Source: Hyphomicrobiales bacterium
Lineage (GTDB): Bacteria; Pseudomonadota; Alphaproteobacteria; Parvibaculales; Parvibaculaceae
Direction: 5' to 3'
Assembly: GCA_016124805.1 (NCBI GenBank)
Contig: WGND01000003.1
Coordinates: 520,464-584,463, forward strand
Length of the DNA: 64,000 bases
The notes under the pieces are model-generated. The model had not been told where the DNA came from and did not search any database. It saw only the letters and a program-made list of their open reading frames with translations. The position numbers and the translations under genes were made by a program. Positions 1-9,354 of the stretch are shown one piece after another (within the stretch, counting starts at the first letter, position 1; every line of letters starts with the position of its first letter).

Positions 1-564
<564 letters not shown>

Positions 565-697
565 CGCCAAAATCTCCCCGAATTTAATTTGCATCCACTC
601 TTCGGTGGGCCGCGTCTTTGTGCTTATACTGTCAGAAAGAAGAGCCATAGAAAAATGGTCGGCATTGAACCGGCCTGAAATGGACGGGGAGAGAGCC

Positions 698-1558
698 ATG
701 CACTCATATGACGATATTCTCTATGAGACCGGCGAAGGCATTGCCACCATTACGCTCAACCGACCCGACAGGCTGAATGCCTGGACGGCGGCGATGGAAA
801 AGAGCGTGAAGCAGGCGATCGCCGCCGCTGTGGCGGATGATGATGTGCGTGTCATTATTCTGACAGGTGCGGGGCGCGGCTTCTGCGCCGGTGCCGATAT
901 GGATTTGCTGCAAAGCATCAAAGTGGATGAGAGCGAAGGCGCCTGGGAGGACCGGGAGCTGGCGCGCGCCACACGCGGCGATGGCAATGATTTCAAGAGC
1001 GGGCTCGGGCCGGATGTGAGCCCGCATTATGACGGGCGCTTCGGTTATCTGATGCAGGTGAGGAAGCCGATCATTGCCGCGATCAACGGGCCTGCCGCAG
1101 GGCTTGGGCTGGTGGTGGCGCTTTATGCCGATATCCGGTTTGCGGCCTCTGATGCCAAATTCACGACGGCCTTTGCCAGCCGCGGGTTGATTGCCGAGCA
1201 TGGCATTTCATGGCTGCTGCCGCATCTGGTGGGGCCTGCCCGCTCGATGGACCTGCTTTTGTCGGCGCGCAAGGTGATGGCCGATGAAGCCGCCGAAATG
1301 GGGCTTGTGAACAAGGTCTTTGAGGCCGCCCATTTCATGGAGAATGTGCGTGACTATGCCCGCCATATGGCAAGCAATGTATCGCCGCGCTCCATGGCCG
1401 TGATGAAGGCGCAGGTCTGGAAATCCTATTATCAGAGTTTCAGCGAAGCGCTGGCCACCGGCGACAGCGAGATGCAGAAGAGTTTTGCCAGTGACGACTT
1501 CAAGGAAGGCGTGGCGCATTTTGTCGAAAAGCGTGCTGCGAATTTCAGTGGTCACTAG
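698..1558 (+). CDS. Enoyl-CoA hydratase/isomerase family protein
   Basis: Full-length crotonase (286 aa, normal for the family). It has LTGAGRGFCAGADMDLL near residues 55-71 and KPIIAAINGPAAGLGLVVAL near residues 118-137, the two segments that build the oxyanion hole and CoA pocket. The start at 698 was chosen over upstream codons because GGGGAGAG lies just before it and the protein then begins like the family (MHSYDDILYETGEG). It is divergent from another crotonase gene and is followed 51 bp later by an SMP-30-like gene. Likely role: acyl-CoA hydration or isomerisation in catabolism; substrate unknown. Confidence 0.9.
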   Translation: MHSYDDILYETGEGIATITLNRPDRLNAWTAAMEKSVKQAIAAAVADDDVRVIILTGAGRGFCAGADMDLLQSIKVDESEGAWEDRELARATRGDGNDFKSGLGPDVSPHYDGRFGYLMQVRKPIIAAINGPAAGLGLVVALYADIRFAASDAKFTTAFASRGLIAEHGISWLLPHLVGPARSMDLLLSARKVMADEAAEMGLVNKVFEAAHFMENVRDYARHMASNVSPRSMAVMKAQVWKSYYQSFSEALATGDSEMQKSFASDDFKEGVAHFVEKRAANFSGH

Positions 1559-1609
1559 GCCCACCCCATTTCAATCTGACAACAACAAGAAAAACAACGG
1601 GAGTTGATT

Positions 1610-2527
1610 ATGGCTGAAGCTAAACTTATCGCAGATGGTCTCCTTTTTCCGGAAGGCCCGATTGCCATGCCCGATGGCAGCATCGTGCTGGTGGAAATCA
1701 AGGGCGGGAATCTTTCCCGCGTGACGATGGATGGCAAAAAGGAAGTCATCGCGCATCTCGGTGGCGGCCCGAACGGGGCGGCGATCGGCCCGGATGGTGC
1801 CTGCTATGTCTGTAATGATGGCGGCTTTGAATGGCATGAGATGGATGGTCTCGTCATTCCGGGCGGCAAGCCGGCTGATTATTCCGGCGGGCGCATCGAA
1901 CGCGTTGATCTGAAGACAGGTGAGTTCAAGGTTCTCTATACGGAATGTGACGGCAATCCGCTGATCGGCCCCAATGACATCGTCTTCGACAAGGAGGGCG
2001 GCTTCTGGTTCACCGATCATGGCAAGGCTGATGGACGTATCCAGCATCGTGGCGGGCTCTATTACGCCAAGATCGATGGCTCCATGATCAAGGAAGTGGC
2101 GTTCCCGATCCTCAGCGCCAATGGCGTGGGCCTCTCGCCCGATGAAAAGACGGTCTATGTGGCCGATACCTATTCAGCCCGTCTGCTGGCCTTCGATGTG
2201 GTGGCGCCGGGCGAAATCGGGCCGGATGCAGGCCTTGGCGGGGCGGGGCGCTATGTGGGCGCGGCGCCGGGGCACACCTATTTCGACTCGCTTGCCGTCG
2301 ACGCCGAGGGAAATATCTGCGTAGCCACCATTTTGAATGGGGGCATTACCGTGTTTGCGCCGGATGGTAAGAACCATCACGTGCCGGTGGATGACATTGT
2401 GGTCACCAATATCTGCTTTGGCGGGAAGGATCTGAAAACGGCCTATATCACGGCTTCTTCCAAGGGACAGCTTCTGTCCATGGACTGGGCCGTGCCGGGC
2501 CTGCCCCTGAACTTCCTGAACAAGTGA
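1610..2527 (+). CDS. SMP-30/gluconolactonase/LRE family hydrolase
   Basis: Six-bladed beta-propeller, metal-dependent lactonase-type enzyme, 305 aa. Family marks are LLFPEGPIAMPDGS near the N-terminus (the metal-ligand Glu), the GPNDIVFDKEGGFWFTDHG block in the middle (the Asn ligand) and ANGVGLSPDEKTVYVADTYS towards the C-terminus (the catalytic Asp region). The ATG at 1610 has CGGGAG upstream; a TTG two codons earlier is less likely. The stop touches the next small secreted gene. The substrate could be a sugar lactone or another ester or lactone; the sequence does not decide. Confidence 0.88.
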   Translation: MAEAKLIADGLLFPEGPIAMPDGSIVLVEIKGGNLSRVTMDGKKEVIAHLGGGPNGAAIGPDGACYVCNDGGFEWHEMDGLVIPGGKPADYSGGRIERVDLKTGEFKVLYTECDGNPLIGPNDIVFDKEGGFWFTDHGKADGRIQHRGGLYYAKIDGSMIKEVAFPILSANGVGLSPDEKTVYVADTYSARLLAFDVVAPGEIGPDAGLGGAGRYVGAAPGHTYFDSLAVDAEGNICVATILNGGITVFAPDGKNHHVPVDDIVVTNICFGGKDLKTAYITASSKGQLLSMDWAVPGLPLNFLNK

Positions 2528-2532
2528 GAGAC

Positions 2533-2889
2533 ATGTCCATGCGTATGATTTTGATGTCCCTTGTCGGTTCTGTTCTGCTTGCCGGTGCGGCGATGGCGAT
2601 GGATGATCCGTTTGCCAATTATTACGACAACACGGTGGCGATTACCGGCGGTGGCGGTGAGGACCATGTCATCCATATCAACAAGGATGGCACCTATGAG
2701 AGCATCGCGCCCAACGGCACGATCAAGGGTGTTTGGAAACTGAAAGAGGCCGATGCCTGCTTTACCCAGACGGACCCGGCGGCCGACACCTATTGCGTGC
2801 CGGCGACGTCTCACGAGGTCGGCGAGAGCTGGGAACTGCATCTGGCTGACGGCGTGGTGGAAACCGCCACGCTGCAGGCCGGGCGCTGA
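2533..2889 (+). CDS. Small secreted protein, paralogue of the gene at 2978
   Basis: Unrecognised 118-aa protein with a signal peptide (MSMRMILMSLVGSVLLAGAA, cleavage probably after AMA). The mature part starts DDPFANYYDNTVAITGGGGE and contains KDGTYES, ACFTQTDPAAD and a VETATLQAGR ending. Each of these has a counterpart in the next gene, so the two are tandem duplicates. The two shared Cys (ACFTQT and YCVPA) could form a disulphide in the periplasm. The start is uncertain: a GTG at 2524 overlaps the upstream stop, and ATGs at 2533 and 2539 are also possible. Function unknown. Confidence 0.75.
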   Translation: MSMRMILMSLVGSVLLAGAAMAMDDPFANYYDNTVAITGGGGEDHVIHINKDGTYESIAPNGTIKGVWKLKEADACFTQTDPAADTYCVPATSHEVGESWELHLADGVVETATLQAGR

Positions 2890-2977
2890 GGGGCGACCTG
2901 AGAATTTGTCCGGGACCATGATGTCCCCGACATAATGCCCCGCTTATTGTGGCGGGAAACAAAAGAGGGAGGTCACT

Positions 2978-3322
2978 ATGCGTATCATTTTGAGTCTTGT
3001 TGTTGCGTTTTTTGCGTTCACGGGCGTTGCCCTGGCATCCGACCCGTTCGCTGCGTTTTATGGCAATAGTGTCTCAGTCAGTGGTGCTGCCGGTGATCGC
3101 ACGGTGCTGATCAATGAAGACGGCACCTATGAAACAGTGGGTGGTCCCTCGGGCACATGGTCGATAGATGGTGATCAGGCCTGCTTCACGCAGACAGAGC
3201 CCGCCGCCCCTGACGCCAAGCCCTATTGCGTGGCTGCTGAAGCCCGCGCTGTCGGTGACAGCTGGGAAATGACGGCGCCGGACGGTTCGACCGAAACGGC
3301 AACGTTGAATGCGGGTCGCTAA
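2978..3322 (+). CDS. Small secreted protein, paralogue of the gene at 2533
   Basis: Unrecognised 114-aa protein with a clear signal peptide (MRIILSLVVAFFAFTGVALA). The mature part begins SDPFAAFYGNSVSVSG and carries NEDGTYETVGG, ACFTQTEPAAPD, YCVAAEARAVGDSWEM and TETATLNAGR, matching its upstream neighbour segment by segment. GAGGGAGG lies upstream of the ATG. A strong terminator follows the gene. The EDGTYE/GTW pattern suggests a compact beta-sheet domain, but I cannot name a function. Confidence 0.78.
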   Translation: MRIILSLVVAFFAFTGVALASDPFAAFYGNSVSVSGAAGDRTVLINEDGTYETVGGPSGTWSIDGDQACFTQTEPAAPDAKPYCVAAEARAVGDSWEMTAPDGSTETATLNAGR

Positions 3323-3354
3323 TTTATCGCGATCTGACAGTTCTGATTTGACGG

Positions 3355-3386
3355 ACGGCCGATCCCTTGCGGGGTCGGCCGTTTTT
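3355..3386. terminator. Bidirectional rho-independent terminator
   Basis: Stem ACGGCCGATCCC, loop TTGC, stem GGGGTCGGCCGT, then TTTTT on the plus strand. It lies between the convergent ends of the small secreted gene and mrp. Confidence 0.85.
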
Positions 3387-3405
3387 CGTTGCGGTACATG
3401 CCCGA

Positions 3406-4557
3406 TCAGTCTTCGATGCTGATGCTCGGTGCCTTGCGGGCTGATTTGCCGGCAAGCTTGGCGGCGACGCGCGAGGCGATCTCGATATAGATTTTTGCCT
3501 CATCGCTCTCGGGCGCGGTTGCCACGACGGGGCGACCGGCATCCGATGTCTCCCGGATATTCATGTGCAGCGGCACTTCGCCCAGAAACTCCGTGCCGAG
3601 GCGCGCGGCCATGGCCCGGGCACCGCCTTCGCCGAAAATATAGGATTTCTCGCCGGAGCCGGGGCTGATGAAATAGGACATGTTTTCAACGATGCCGAAG
3701 ATCGGCACATGGGTTTTCTCAAACATGGCCAGGCCCTTGCGGGCGTCGATGAGGGCGATTTCCTGTGGCGTCGAGACAATGACGGCACCGGCCAGCGGGA
3801 CGCGCTGGGCCATGGTGAGCTGGGCATCGCCCGTGCCGGGGGGCATGTCGACGACCAGCACGTCCAGCTCGCCCCATTCCACATCCATCATCATCTGGGT
3901 CAGCGCGCTCTGCACCATGGGGCCACGCCAGATCATGGGCGTTTCCTCATCGACCAGAAAACCGATCGACATGCATTTGAGGCCGTAATTCTCCATGGGC
4001 AGCAATTTCTTGCCGTCGCGGGAGTCCGGCTTGCCCTTGATGCCCATCATGCGGGGCAGGGAGGGGCCGTAAATATCGGCGTCAAGCAGGCCGACCTTGA
4101 GCCCGAGATGGGAGAGGCCCAGCGCCAGATTGACCGCGAGGGTCGATTTGCCGACGCCCCCCTTGCCGCTGGCGACCGCCATGATGGCCTTGACGCCCGG
4201 TATATGGAGGGGCCCCTGTTTGGGCGATTGGGGCGGGGTGCCATGATTATGGCCCGCATGGCTGCTTTTTGCCGCCGGGGCCCGACCCGGCTGGTCGCTA
4301 TGGGCGGTGAGAACGGCTGTGACGCTGAGAACGCCCGGCATTTTGCGCACGGCATCCTCGCAGGCCTTGCGCAGCGGCTCTTTGGTCTCGGCTTCTGACG
4401 GTTTGATTTCCAGACTGAAGCCAATATGGCCTTCGCGGATCACAATACCCTGGACAATTCCCGCGGAAACCACATCTATCCCTGTAGCGGGATCGATCAT
4501 GTGGCCGAGAGTGCCCAGAATCGCTTCACGCGTTATGGGAGTTGAAACCTGCGTCAT
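3406..4557 (-). CDS. mrp: Mrp/NBP35-type P-loop Fe-S carrier ATPase (ApbC-like)
   Basis: Cytoplasmic iron-sulfur cluster carrier and scaffold ATPase, 383 aa. An N-terminal MIP18/DUF59 domain (about residues 8-85) is followed by a linker and a MinD-like domain with deviant Walker A ASGKGGVGKST at about residues 129-139, DADIYGPSLPRMMG (switch I), MPPGTGD (switch II) and IVENMSYF. Where many ApbC proteins have CPxC after ENMSYF, this one reads FISPGSGEKSYIFG, so the two cluster-binding Cys are absent. This is also seen in some alphaproteobacterial Mrp proteins. It is convergent with the secreted paralogue pair and divergent from hflK. Confidence 0.92.
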   Translation of the reverse strand: MTQVSTPITREAILGTLGHMIDPATGIDVVSAGIVQGIVIREGHIGFSLEIKPSEAETKEPLRKACEDAVRKMPGVLSVTAVLTAHSDQPGRAPAAKSSHAGHNHGTPPQSPKQGPLHIPGVKAIMAVASGKGGVGKSTLAVNLALGLSHLGLKVGLLDADIYGPSLPRMMGIKGKPDSRDGKKLLPMENYGLKCMSIGFLVDEETPMIWRGPMVQSALTQMMMDVEWGELDVLVVDMPPGTGDAQLTMAQRVPLAGAVIVSTPQEIALIDARKGLAMFEKTHVPIFGIVENMSYFISPGSGEKSYIFGEGGARAMAARLGTEFLGEVPLHMNIRETSDAGRPVVATAPESDEAKIYIEIASRVAAKLAGKSARKAPSISIED

Positions 4558-4733
4558 TCAATGTCGCTCGTGTTGTTCGTCGGGGAAGAAAAATCCTGAA
4601 AATCTGCGGGTTTCTTATGAAGAAGGCAAAAGTACCGCGACAGTTCGCTGTTTGCGCGACTCTGGTCAGTGTCATATAACCCCCGTGAGGCGGATTTCCA
4701 ACCTGTCGATCTCAAAGCAATCAAAGGATATAC

Positions 4734-5936
4734 ATGCCCTGGAATGATCAGAATGGCGGCGGTGGCTGGCAAGGTGGCGGCGGTAATCGCGGCCCCTGGG
4801 GTCAAGGCCCCAAAGGCGGCGGCGGTAACCAGCCCCCCGATCTTGATGAACTGATCCGACGCGGACAGGAAAAGCTCAAACAGATTTTCCCCGGCGGCTC
4901 CGGTCGTGGCGGCGGGAGCGGCGGCACTGGCCTATCGGGCGGCGGGATGCGCGGCCCTCTGGCGGTTCTCGGGCTGATCGTGCTCGTGTTTCTTGGCTGG
5001 TCGTCCTTTTACCGGGTGAATACGGACCAGCAGGGCATCGTGCTTCGTTTTGGCGATTATGTGCGCAAGACGGAGCCGGGCCTGCATTTCAAACTGCCTT
5101 ATCCGATTGAAACCGTGATGCTGCCCACCGTGACGCGGATCAATCGCGTCGATATCGGCCTTCGCGATACCGGCGGCAATACGTCGGTGTCGGTGGCTGA
5201 TGAAAGCATGATGCTGACGGGCGATGAAAATATCGTCGATATTGGCGTTATTGTGCAGTGGCGCATCAAGGATGCCGAAAAATTCCTCTTCAATGTGGAA
5301 GGCGCGGCAGATGCCGTTAAGCCGGTTGCCGAAAGCGCGATGCGTGAAGCGGTTGGCCAGTCCCGCATTGAAGTGCTGCAGACAACAGGCCGGAACGCCG
5401 TTCAGGACAAGGTGCGCGGCTATATGCAGACAGCGCTCGATTCCTATGGCGCAGGTATTGAAATTACCGAAGTGAAACTGCAGAAGGTTGATCCGCCAGC
5501 GCAGGTGATCGATAGCTTCCGTGACGTTCAGGCGGCCCGTGCCGACCAGGAACGCATGCGCAATGAAGCTGAAGCCTATGCCAATACGGTGGTGCCGAAG
5601 GCACGCGGTGATTCAGCCCGCATCACACAGTCGGCTGAAGCCTATCGCGAGCAGATCGTGGCTGAAGCCCAAGGTCAGGCCAAGCGCTTCGAACTCATCT
5701 ATGACCAGTACAAGCAGGCCAAGGATGTGACGCGCCGTCGTATCTATCTGGAAACCATGCAGTCGGTTCTGGGTGGCACGAACAAGGTCATCATGGATGA
5801 CGCAGGCAAGGGTGGGGTGCTTCCCTATCTGCCGCTTGACGCCCTGAAGCCGAAAGCTTCGAGCGGCAGCAAGTCAGGCACCAGCAGTTCGAGCACCAGC
5901 TCGTCCTCAGGCACATCAACGTCAGGAGCCCGCTAA
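4734..5936 (+). CDS. hflK: HflK, SPFH-domain subunit of the HflKC complex
   Basis: Membrane-anchored partner of HflC that encloses and modulates the FtsH protease. The 400-aa protein starts with a Gly/Asn-rich cytoplasmic tail (residues 1-60, WQGGGGNRGPWGQG). One transmembrane helix (about residues 83-102) follows, then the SPFH/prohibitin domain (VNTDQQGIVLRFGDYVRKTE onward), an Ala/Glu/Arg-rich coiled coil with PKARGDSARITQSAEAY, and a Ser-rich tail. The stop overlaps the HflC start (TAATG), so the two are translationally coupled. Confidence 0.95.
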   Translation: MPWNDQNGGGGWQGGGGNRGPWGQGPKGGGGNQPPDLDELIRRGQEKLKQIFPGGSGRGGGSGGTGLSGGGMRGPLAVLGLIVLVFLGWSSFYRVNTDQQGIVLRFGDYVRKTEPGLHFKLPYPIETVMLPTVTRINRVDIGLRDTGGNTSVSVADESMMLTGDENIVDIGVIVQWRIKDAEKFLFNVEGAADAVKPVAESAMREAVGQSRIEVLQTTGRNAVQDKVRGYMQTALDSYGAGIEITEVKLQKVDPPAQVIDSFRDVQAARADQERMRNEAEAYANTVVPKARGDSARITQSAEAYREQIVAEAQGQAKRFELIYDQYKQAKDVTRRRIYLETMQSVLGGTNKVIMDDAGKGGVLPYLPLDALKPKASSGSKSGTSSSSTSSSSGTSTSGAR

Positions 5937-6814
5937 TGCAGAAAATTGCCAGCATAGGTTCGGCTGTTCTTCTCGGCGCTTTCGCGTTGATCGCCTATCT
6001 CTCAGCCTTCACGGTCGACATGACCCAGCAGGCTCTGGTGTTGCAGTTCGGTGATCCCAAACGGGTCGTGAGCGAGCCGGGCCTTCATTGGAAGCTGCCC
6101 TTTGTTCAGAATGTCATTCTGATCGACAAGCGTCTTCTGACGATGGACTCGCCGACCGAGGAAATCATCGCCAAGGACCGCAAGCGTCTCGTTGTGGATG
6201 CTTTCGCGCGCTACAAGATCATTGATCCGCTGAAATTCTATCGGGCGGTGGGTGACCCCCGCTTCACAGAGCAGCGTTTGCAGCCGAACTTCGTGTCGTC
6301 ACTGCGCAACGTGATCGGTGACAACAGCCTTGAAGAACTGGTGCGTGACAACCGCTCCGGGCTGATGGTGAAAATCCGCGATGCCTTCAGTCAGGCCGCC
6401 AATGAATTCGGGATCGAAGTGGTGGATGTCCGCATCCGTCGTGCCGATCTGCCCGAAGCCAACAGCCAGGCGATTTATCGCCGGATGCAGACCGAACGTG
6501 AACGTGAAGCCGCCGAGCTGCGCGCGCAGGGGCAGGAAAATGCCCAGCGTATCCGCAGCCGTGCCGACCGTGACGTGACAGTGCTGCTGGCTGATGCTGA
6601 ACGCGACGCCCAGATCGCGCGTGGTGAAGGCGATGCGACCCAGAACAAGATCTATGCGGATGCCTATAGCAAGGATCCCGAGTTCTTCGCCTTCTATCGT
6701 TCCATGCAGGCTTATAAGGCGAGCATGACGGGCGACAACACGACAATGGTGATTTCACCGGACTCTGAATTCTTTGACTATTTCAAGAATGACAGGGGCG
6801 CGAAGTCCAAATAA
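5936..6814 (+). CDS. hflC: HflC, SPFH-domain subunit of the HflKC complex
   Basis: Second subunit of the HflKC cage around FtsH, 292 aa. It has an N-terminal transmembrane anchor (residues 5-22) and an SPFH domain starting TVDMTQQALVLQFGDPKRVV. A helical region follows with RMQTEREREAAELRAQGQEN and RADRDVTVLLADAERDAQ, which is typical of HflC. It is coupled to hflK and followed by a terminator before the DegP-type protease. These three membrane and periplasmic quality-control genes lie together, a common alphaproteobacterial order. Confidence 0.95.
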   Translation: MQKIASIGSAVLLGAFALIAYLSAFTVDMTQQALVLQFGDPKRVVSEPGLHWKLPFVQNVILIDKRLLTMDSPTEEIIAKDRKRLVVDAFARYKIIDPLKFYRAVGDPRFTEQRLQPNFVSSLRNVIGDNSLEELVRDNRSGLMVKIRDAFSQAANEFGIEVVDVRIRRADLPEANSQAIYRRMQTEREREAAELRAQGQENAQRIRSRADRDVTVLLADAERDAQIARGEGDATQNKIYADAYSKDPEFFAFYRSMQAYKASMTGDNTTMVISPDSEFFDYFKNDRGAKSK

Positions 6815-6821
6815 ACATATC

Positions 6822-6852
6822 AAGGGCGGGGCTTTCAGGCTCCGCCCTTTTT
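6822..6852 (+). terminator. Rho-independent terminator after hflC
   Basis: Stem AAGGGCGGGGC, loop TTTCAG, stem GCTCCGCCCTT with one G-T pair, then TTT. It ends 25 bp before the protease start. Confidence 0.85.
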
Positions 6853-6877
6853 GTATCTGTGGTGCGAAGGAAGCGTT

Positions 6878-8338
6878 ATGCGGGCGATTGGCGAGATGAA
6901 GCGTTTGATGGGGGCTGTGGGTGCCGCAGTGCTTATGGTCGCCCTGCCGGTGGCGACAGTCGCCATAGCGGCCACCACGTCGTCGGTCAGCTTTGCGCCG
7001 CTTGCCGAACGGCTTTTGCCCGCTGTCGTCAATATCTCGACAAGCGCCACGGTGAAGCGCGTGACGCCGAAAATTCCCGGTCTGCCGGAAGGCTCGCCGC
7101 TGGAAGACTTCTTCAATGAATTCATGGGGCAGCAGGGTGGCGCCAAGCCGCAGAAGGTGCAGTCGCTCGGCTCCGGCTTCGTGATTGATGCCAAGGGCAT
7201 CATCGTGACCAACAATCACGTGATTGACGGCGCGGACGAAATTGAAGTGACCTTCACCGATGGCACGACACTGCCTGCGACGCTGGTGGGGGCGGATGAC
7301 AAGACCGATCTTGCCGTGCTGCGGGTGAAGCCGAAGAAGCCGCTGGCTTTCGTGAAACTGGGCGACAGCGATGCTTCTCGCGTGGGCGACTGGGTGATGG
7401 CCATCGGCAATCCCTTCGGTCTGGGCGGCAGTGTGTCTGCGGGGATCATTTCCGCGCTTAATCGCGACATCCACTCAGGCAATTATGATGATTTCATCCA
7501 GACTGATGCGGCGATCAATCGCGGCAATTCGGGCGGGCCGCTTTTCAACACGGCAGGCGATGTGATCGGTGTCAATTCGGCGATCATCTCCCCTTCGGGC
7601 GAGTCTGTCGGCATCGGCTTTGCCGTGCCGACAAGCACGGTCAAGCCGGTTGTGGCGCAGCTTTTGAAACATGGTGAGACACGGCGCGGCTGGATTGGCG
7701 TGCGCATCCAGACGGTGACGCCGGAAATTGCGGAGTCACTTGACCTCGGCAAGCCGCGCGGGGCGCTTGTGGCCGGTGTCGCGCCGGGTGGCCCGGCGGA
7801 AGCGGCCGGTGTCGAGACAGGCGATGTGGTTGTCTCCTTCAACGGGCAGCCGGTGCGCGAAATGCGCGACCTTTCGCGCATCGTTGCAGAGACGGAGATC
7901 GGCATCAGCGCGCCATTTGTCGTACATCGCGACGGCAAGAGCGTGACGCTGACGGCCAAGGTCGGGCGGCTTGAGACATCGCAGGCCGAGGCGGCGACGG
8001 ATGATGATGAAGCCGGCGATGAGAAGCCCGCCGAGGAAAAGAAAGTCACCCTGCTGGGACTTGGGCTCGTGGCGATGGATGACGAGATCCGTCGCGATTT
8101 CGAACTGGGCGATGATGCCAATGGCCTGATTGTCGTGTCGGTGGACCCGGACAGCGCGGCTGCTGAAAAGGGCATGCGCATCGGCGATATCGTTATGCAG
8201 GCGGCGCAGAAGGACATGAAGGCGCCGGCTGATCTTGAGGCCGCGATCAAGGCCGAAAAAAAGGCGGGGCGCAGTTCCGTGCTGCTGCGTCTGCTGACCC
8301 AGGGCAAGACGCGCTTCGTGGCCCTGCCGATCAAATAA
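6878..8338 (+). CDS. Do-like periplasmic serine endoprotease (DegP/DegQ family)
   Basis: HtrA-type protease/chaperone, 486 aa. A signal peptide (residues 1-31) precedes a trypsin-like domain with His114 (TNNHVID), Asp144 (KTDLAVL) and Ser218 (RGNSGGPL), a complete catalytic triad. Two PDZ domains follow (about 275-365 and 395-480), joined by an acidic, Lys/Glu-rich linker (TDDDEAGDEKPAEEKK). The start at 6878 has GAAGGAAG upstream. Its position after hflKC suggests a role in envelope protein quality control. DegP, DegQ and MucD cannot be told apart from sequence alone. Confidence 0.94.
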   Translation: MRAIGEMKRLMGAVGAAVLMVALPVATVAIAATTSSVSFAPLAERLLPAVVNISTSATVKRVTPKIPGLPEGSPLEDFFNEFMGQQGGAKPQKVQSLGSGFVIDAKGIIVTNNHVIDGADEIEVTFTDGTTLPATLVGADDKTDLAVLRVKPKKPLAFVKLGDSDASRVGDWVMAIGNPFGLGGSVSAGIISALNRDIHSGNYDDFIQTDAAINRGNSGGPLFNTAGDVIGVNSAIISPSGESVGIGFAVPTSTVKPVVAQLLKHGETRRGWIGVRIQTVTPEIAESLDLGKPRGALVAGVAPGGPAEAAGVETGDVVVSFNGQPVREMRDLSRIVAETEIGISAPFVVHRDGKSVTLTAKVGRLETSQAEAATDDDEAGDEKPAEEKKVTLLGLGLVAMDDEIRRDFELGDDANGLIVVSVDPDSAAAEKGMRIGDIVMQAAQKDMKAPADLEAAIKAEKKAGRSSVLLRLLTQGKTRFVALPIK

Positions 8339-8341
8339 GGT

Positions 8342-9229
8342 TCAACCCTTGATAATGTCGCTGGCGCGATAGCCCTGCAGATAGAGCAGGCTTGTCAGGT
8401 CGCCGTGATTGATGCGCGCCGCAGCTGCTTCGGCAACAACCGGCTTGGCGTGGAAAGCCACGCCGAGACCGGCTTCACCGATCATGCCGAGATCATTGGC
8501 GCCATCGCCTACCGCCATGGTGGCGATGGCGGGCAGTCCATATTCGGCGCGCAGGCTGACCAGCGCATCGATCTTGGCCTGACGCCCGAGAATGGGCATG
8601 GCAACGGCGCCTGTCAGCTTGCCATCTTCAAAGAGCAGTTCATTTGCCTGATTGATGTTGAAGCCCACCGCCTTGGCGACGCGCTGCGTGAAGAAGGTGA
8701 AACCGCCCGAGACGAGGGCGCAGGTGGCGCTATGGGCGCGCATGGTGGCCGTCAGGCTGCGACCGCCCGGTGTTTCGGTGATGCGCTTTTGATAGACGCG
8801 TTCAAGCGCGTCGAGATCAAGACCGCGCAAAAGGCCGACACGTTCGATGAGGGCGGGTTCAAATTCGATTTCGCCGCGCATGGCGCGTTCGGTGATGGCC
8901 GCGATTTGCGGCTTGATGCCGAGTTCGTCGGCCAGCTCGTCGATGCATTCCTGCTGGATGATGGTGGAATCCATGTCGGCAACGAGCAGCTTTTTGCGGC
9001 GGCCTTCAACGGGCTGTGATGCGATGTCGATGGCAATACCGGCCAGCGCCGCGCGCACGGCGGCTTCGGCAGCGGCGCGATCAGCGCTTTCAAAGGGAAT
9101 GTCGCAGGCATGACCGGGCGCGAGCCAGTCGACCTCACCTGAGGCGGGCAGAGCAGCCCTGGCGCATTCGACATGGGCCGGTGCCAGCGGTGTCGCGTTG
9201 TTGCCGATCAGGGTGAGGACATTATTCAT
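8342..9229 (-). CDS. serB: Phosphoserine phosphatase
   Basis: HAD-superfamily phosphatase, last step of serine synthesis, 295 aa. The N-terminal ACT-like region (residues 1-75) precedes HAD motif I VADMDSTII (nucleophile Asp85, acid/base Asp87). Motif II is ALVSGGFTFF and motif III/IV GDGANDLGMIGEAGLGVAFHAKP, exactly as in SerB. The ATG at 9229 gives MNNVLTLIGN; upstream in-frame codons run into the divergent miaA leader. It converges on the protease gene with only 3 bp between the stops. Confidence 0.94.
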   Translation of the reverse strand: MNNVLTLIGNNATPLAPAHVECARAALPASGEVDWLAPGHACDIPFESADRAAAEAAVRAALAGIAIDIASQPVEGRRKKLLVADMDSTIIQQECIDELADELGIKPQIAAITERAMRGEIEFEPALIERVGLLRGLDLDALERVYQKRITETPGGRSLTATMRAHSATCALVSGGFTFFTQRVAKAVGFNINQANELLFEDGKLTGAVAMPILGRQAKIDALVSLRAEYGLPAIATMAVGDGANDLGMIGEAGLGVAFHAKPVVAEAAAARINHGDLTSLLYLQGYRASDIIKG

Positions 9230-9354
9230 GCTGCGCGTCTGCCTTGCGTTCTTTTGGGGGGCTTTGCCCCCGCATCCATGCCTTTTGCGTCGTGCTGGTT
9301 TATAAGACGGGGCAGGCCTGAACAAGCCGGGCCGATATAAAGTGGAAAGACCCC

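Noticed and set aside
3565..4398. 277-codon plus-strand ORF opposite mrp
   Set aside because: A shadow of the mrp gene; His/Asp-rich composition and no start context.
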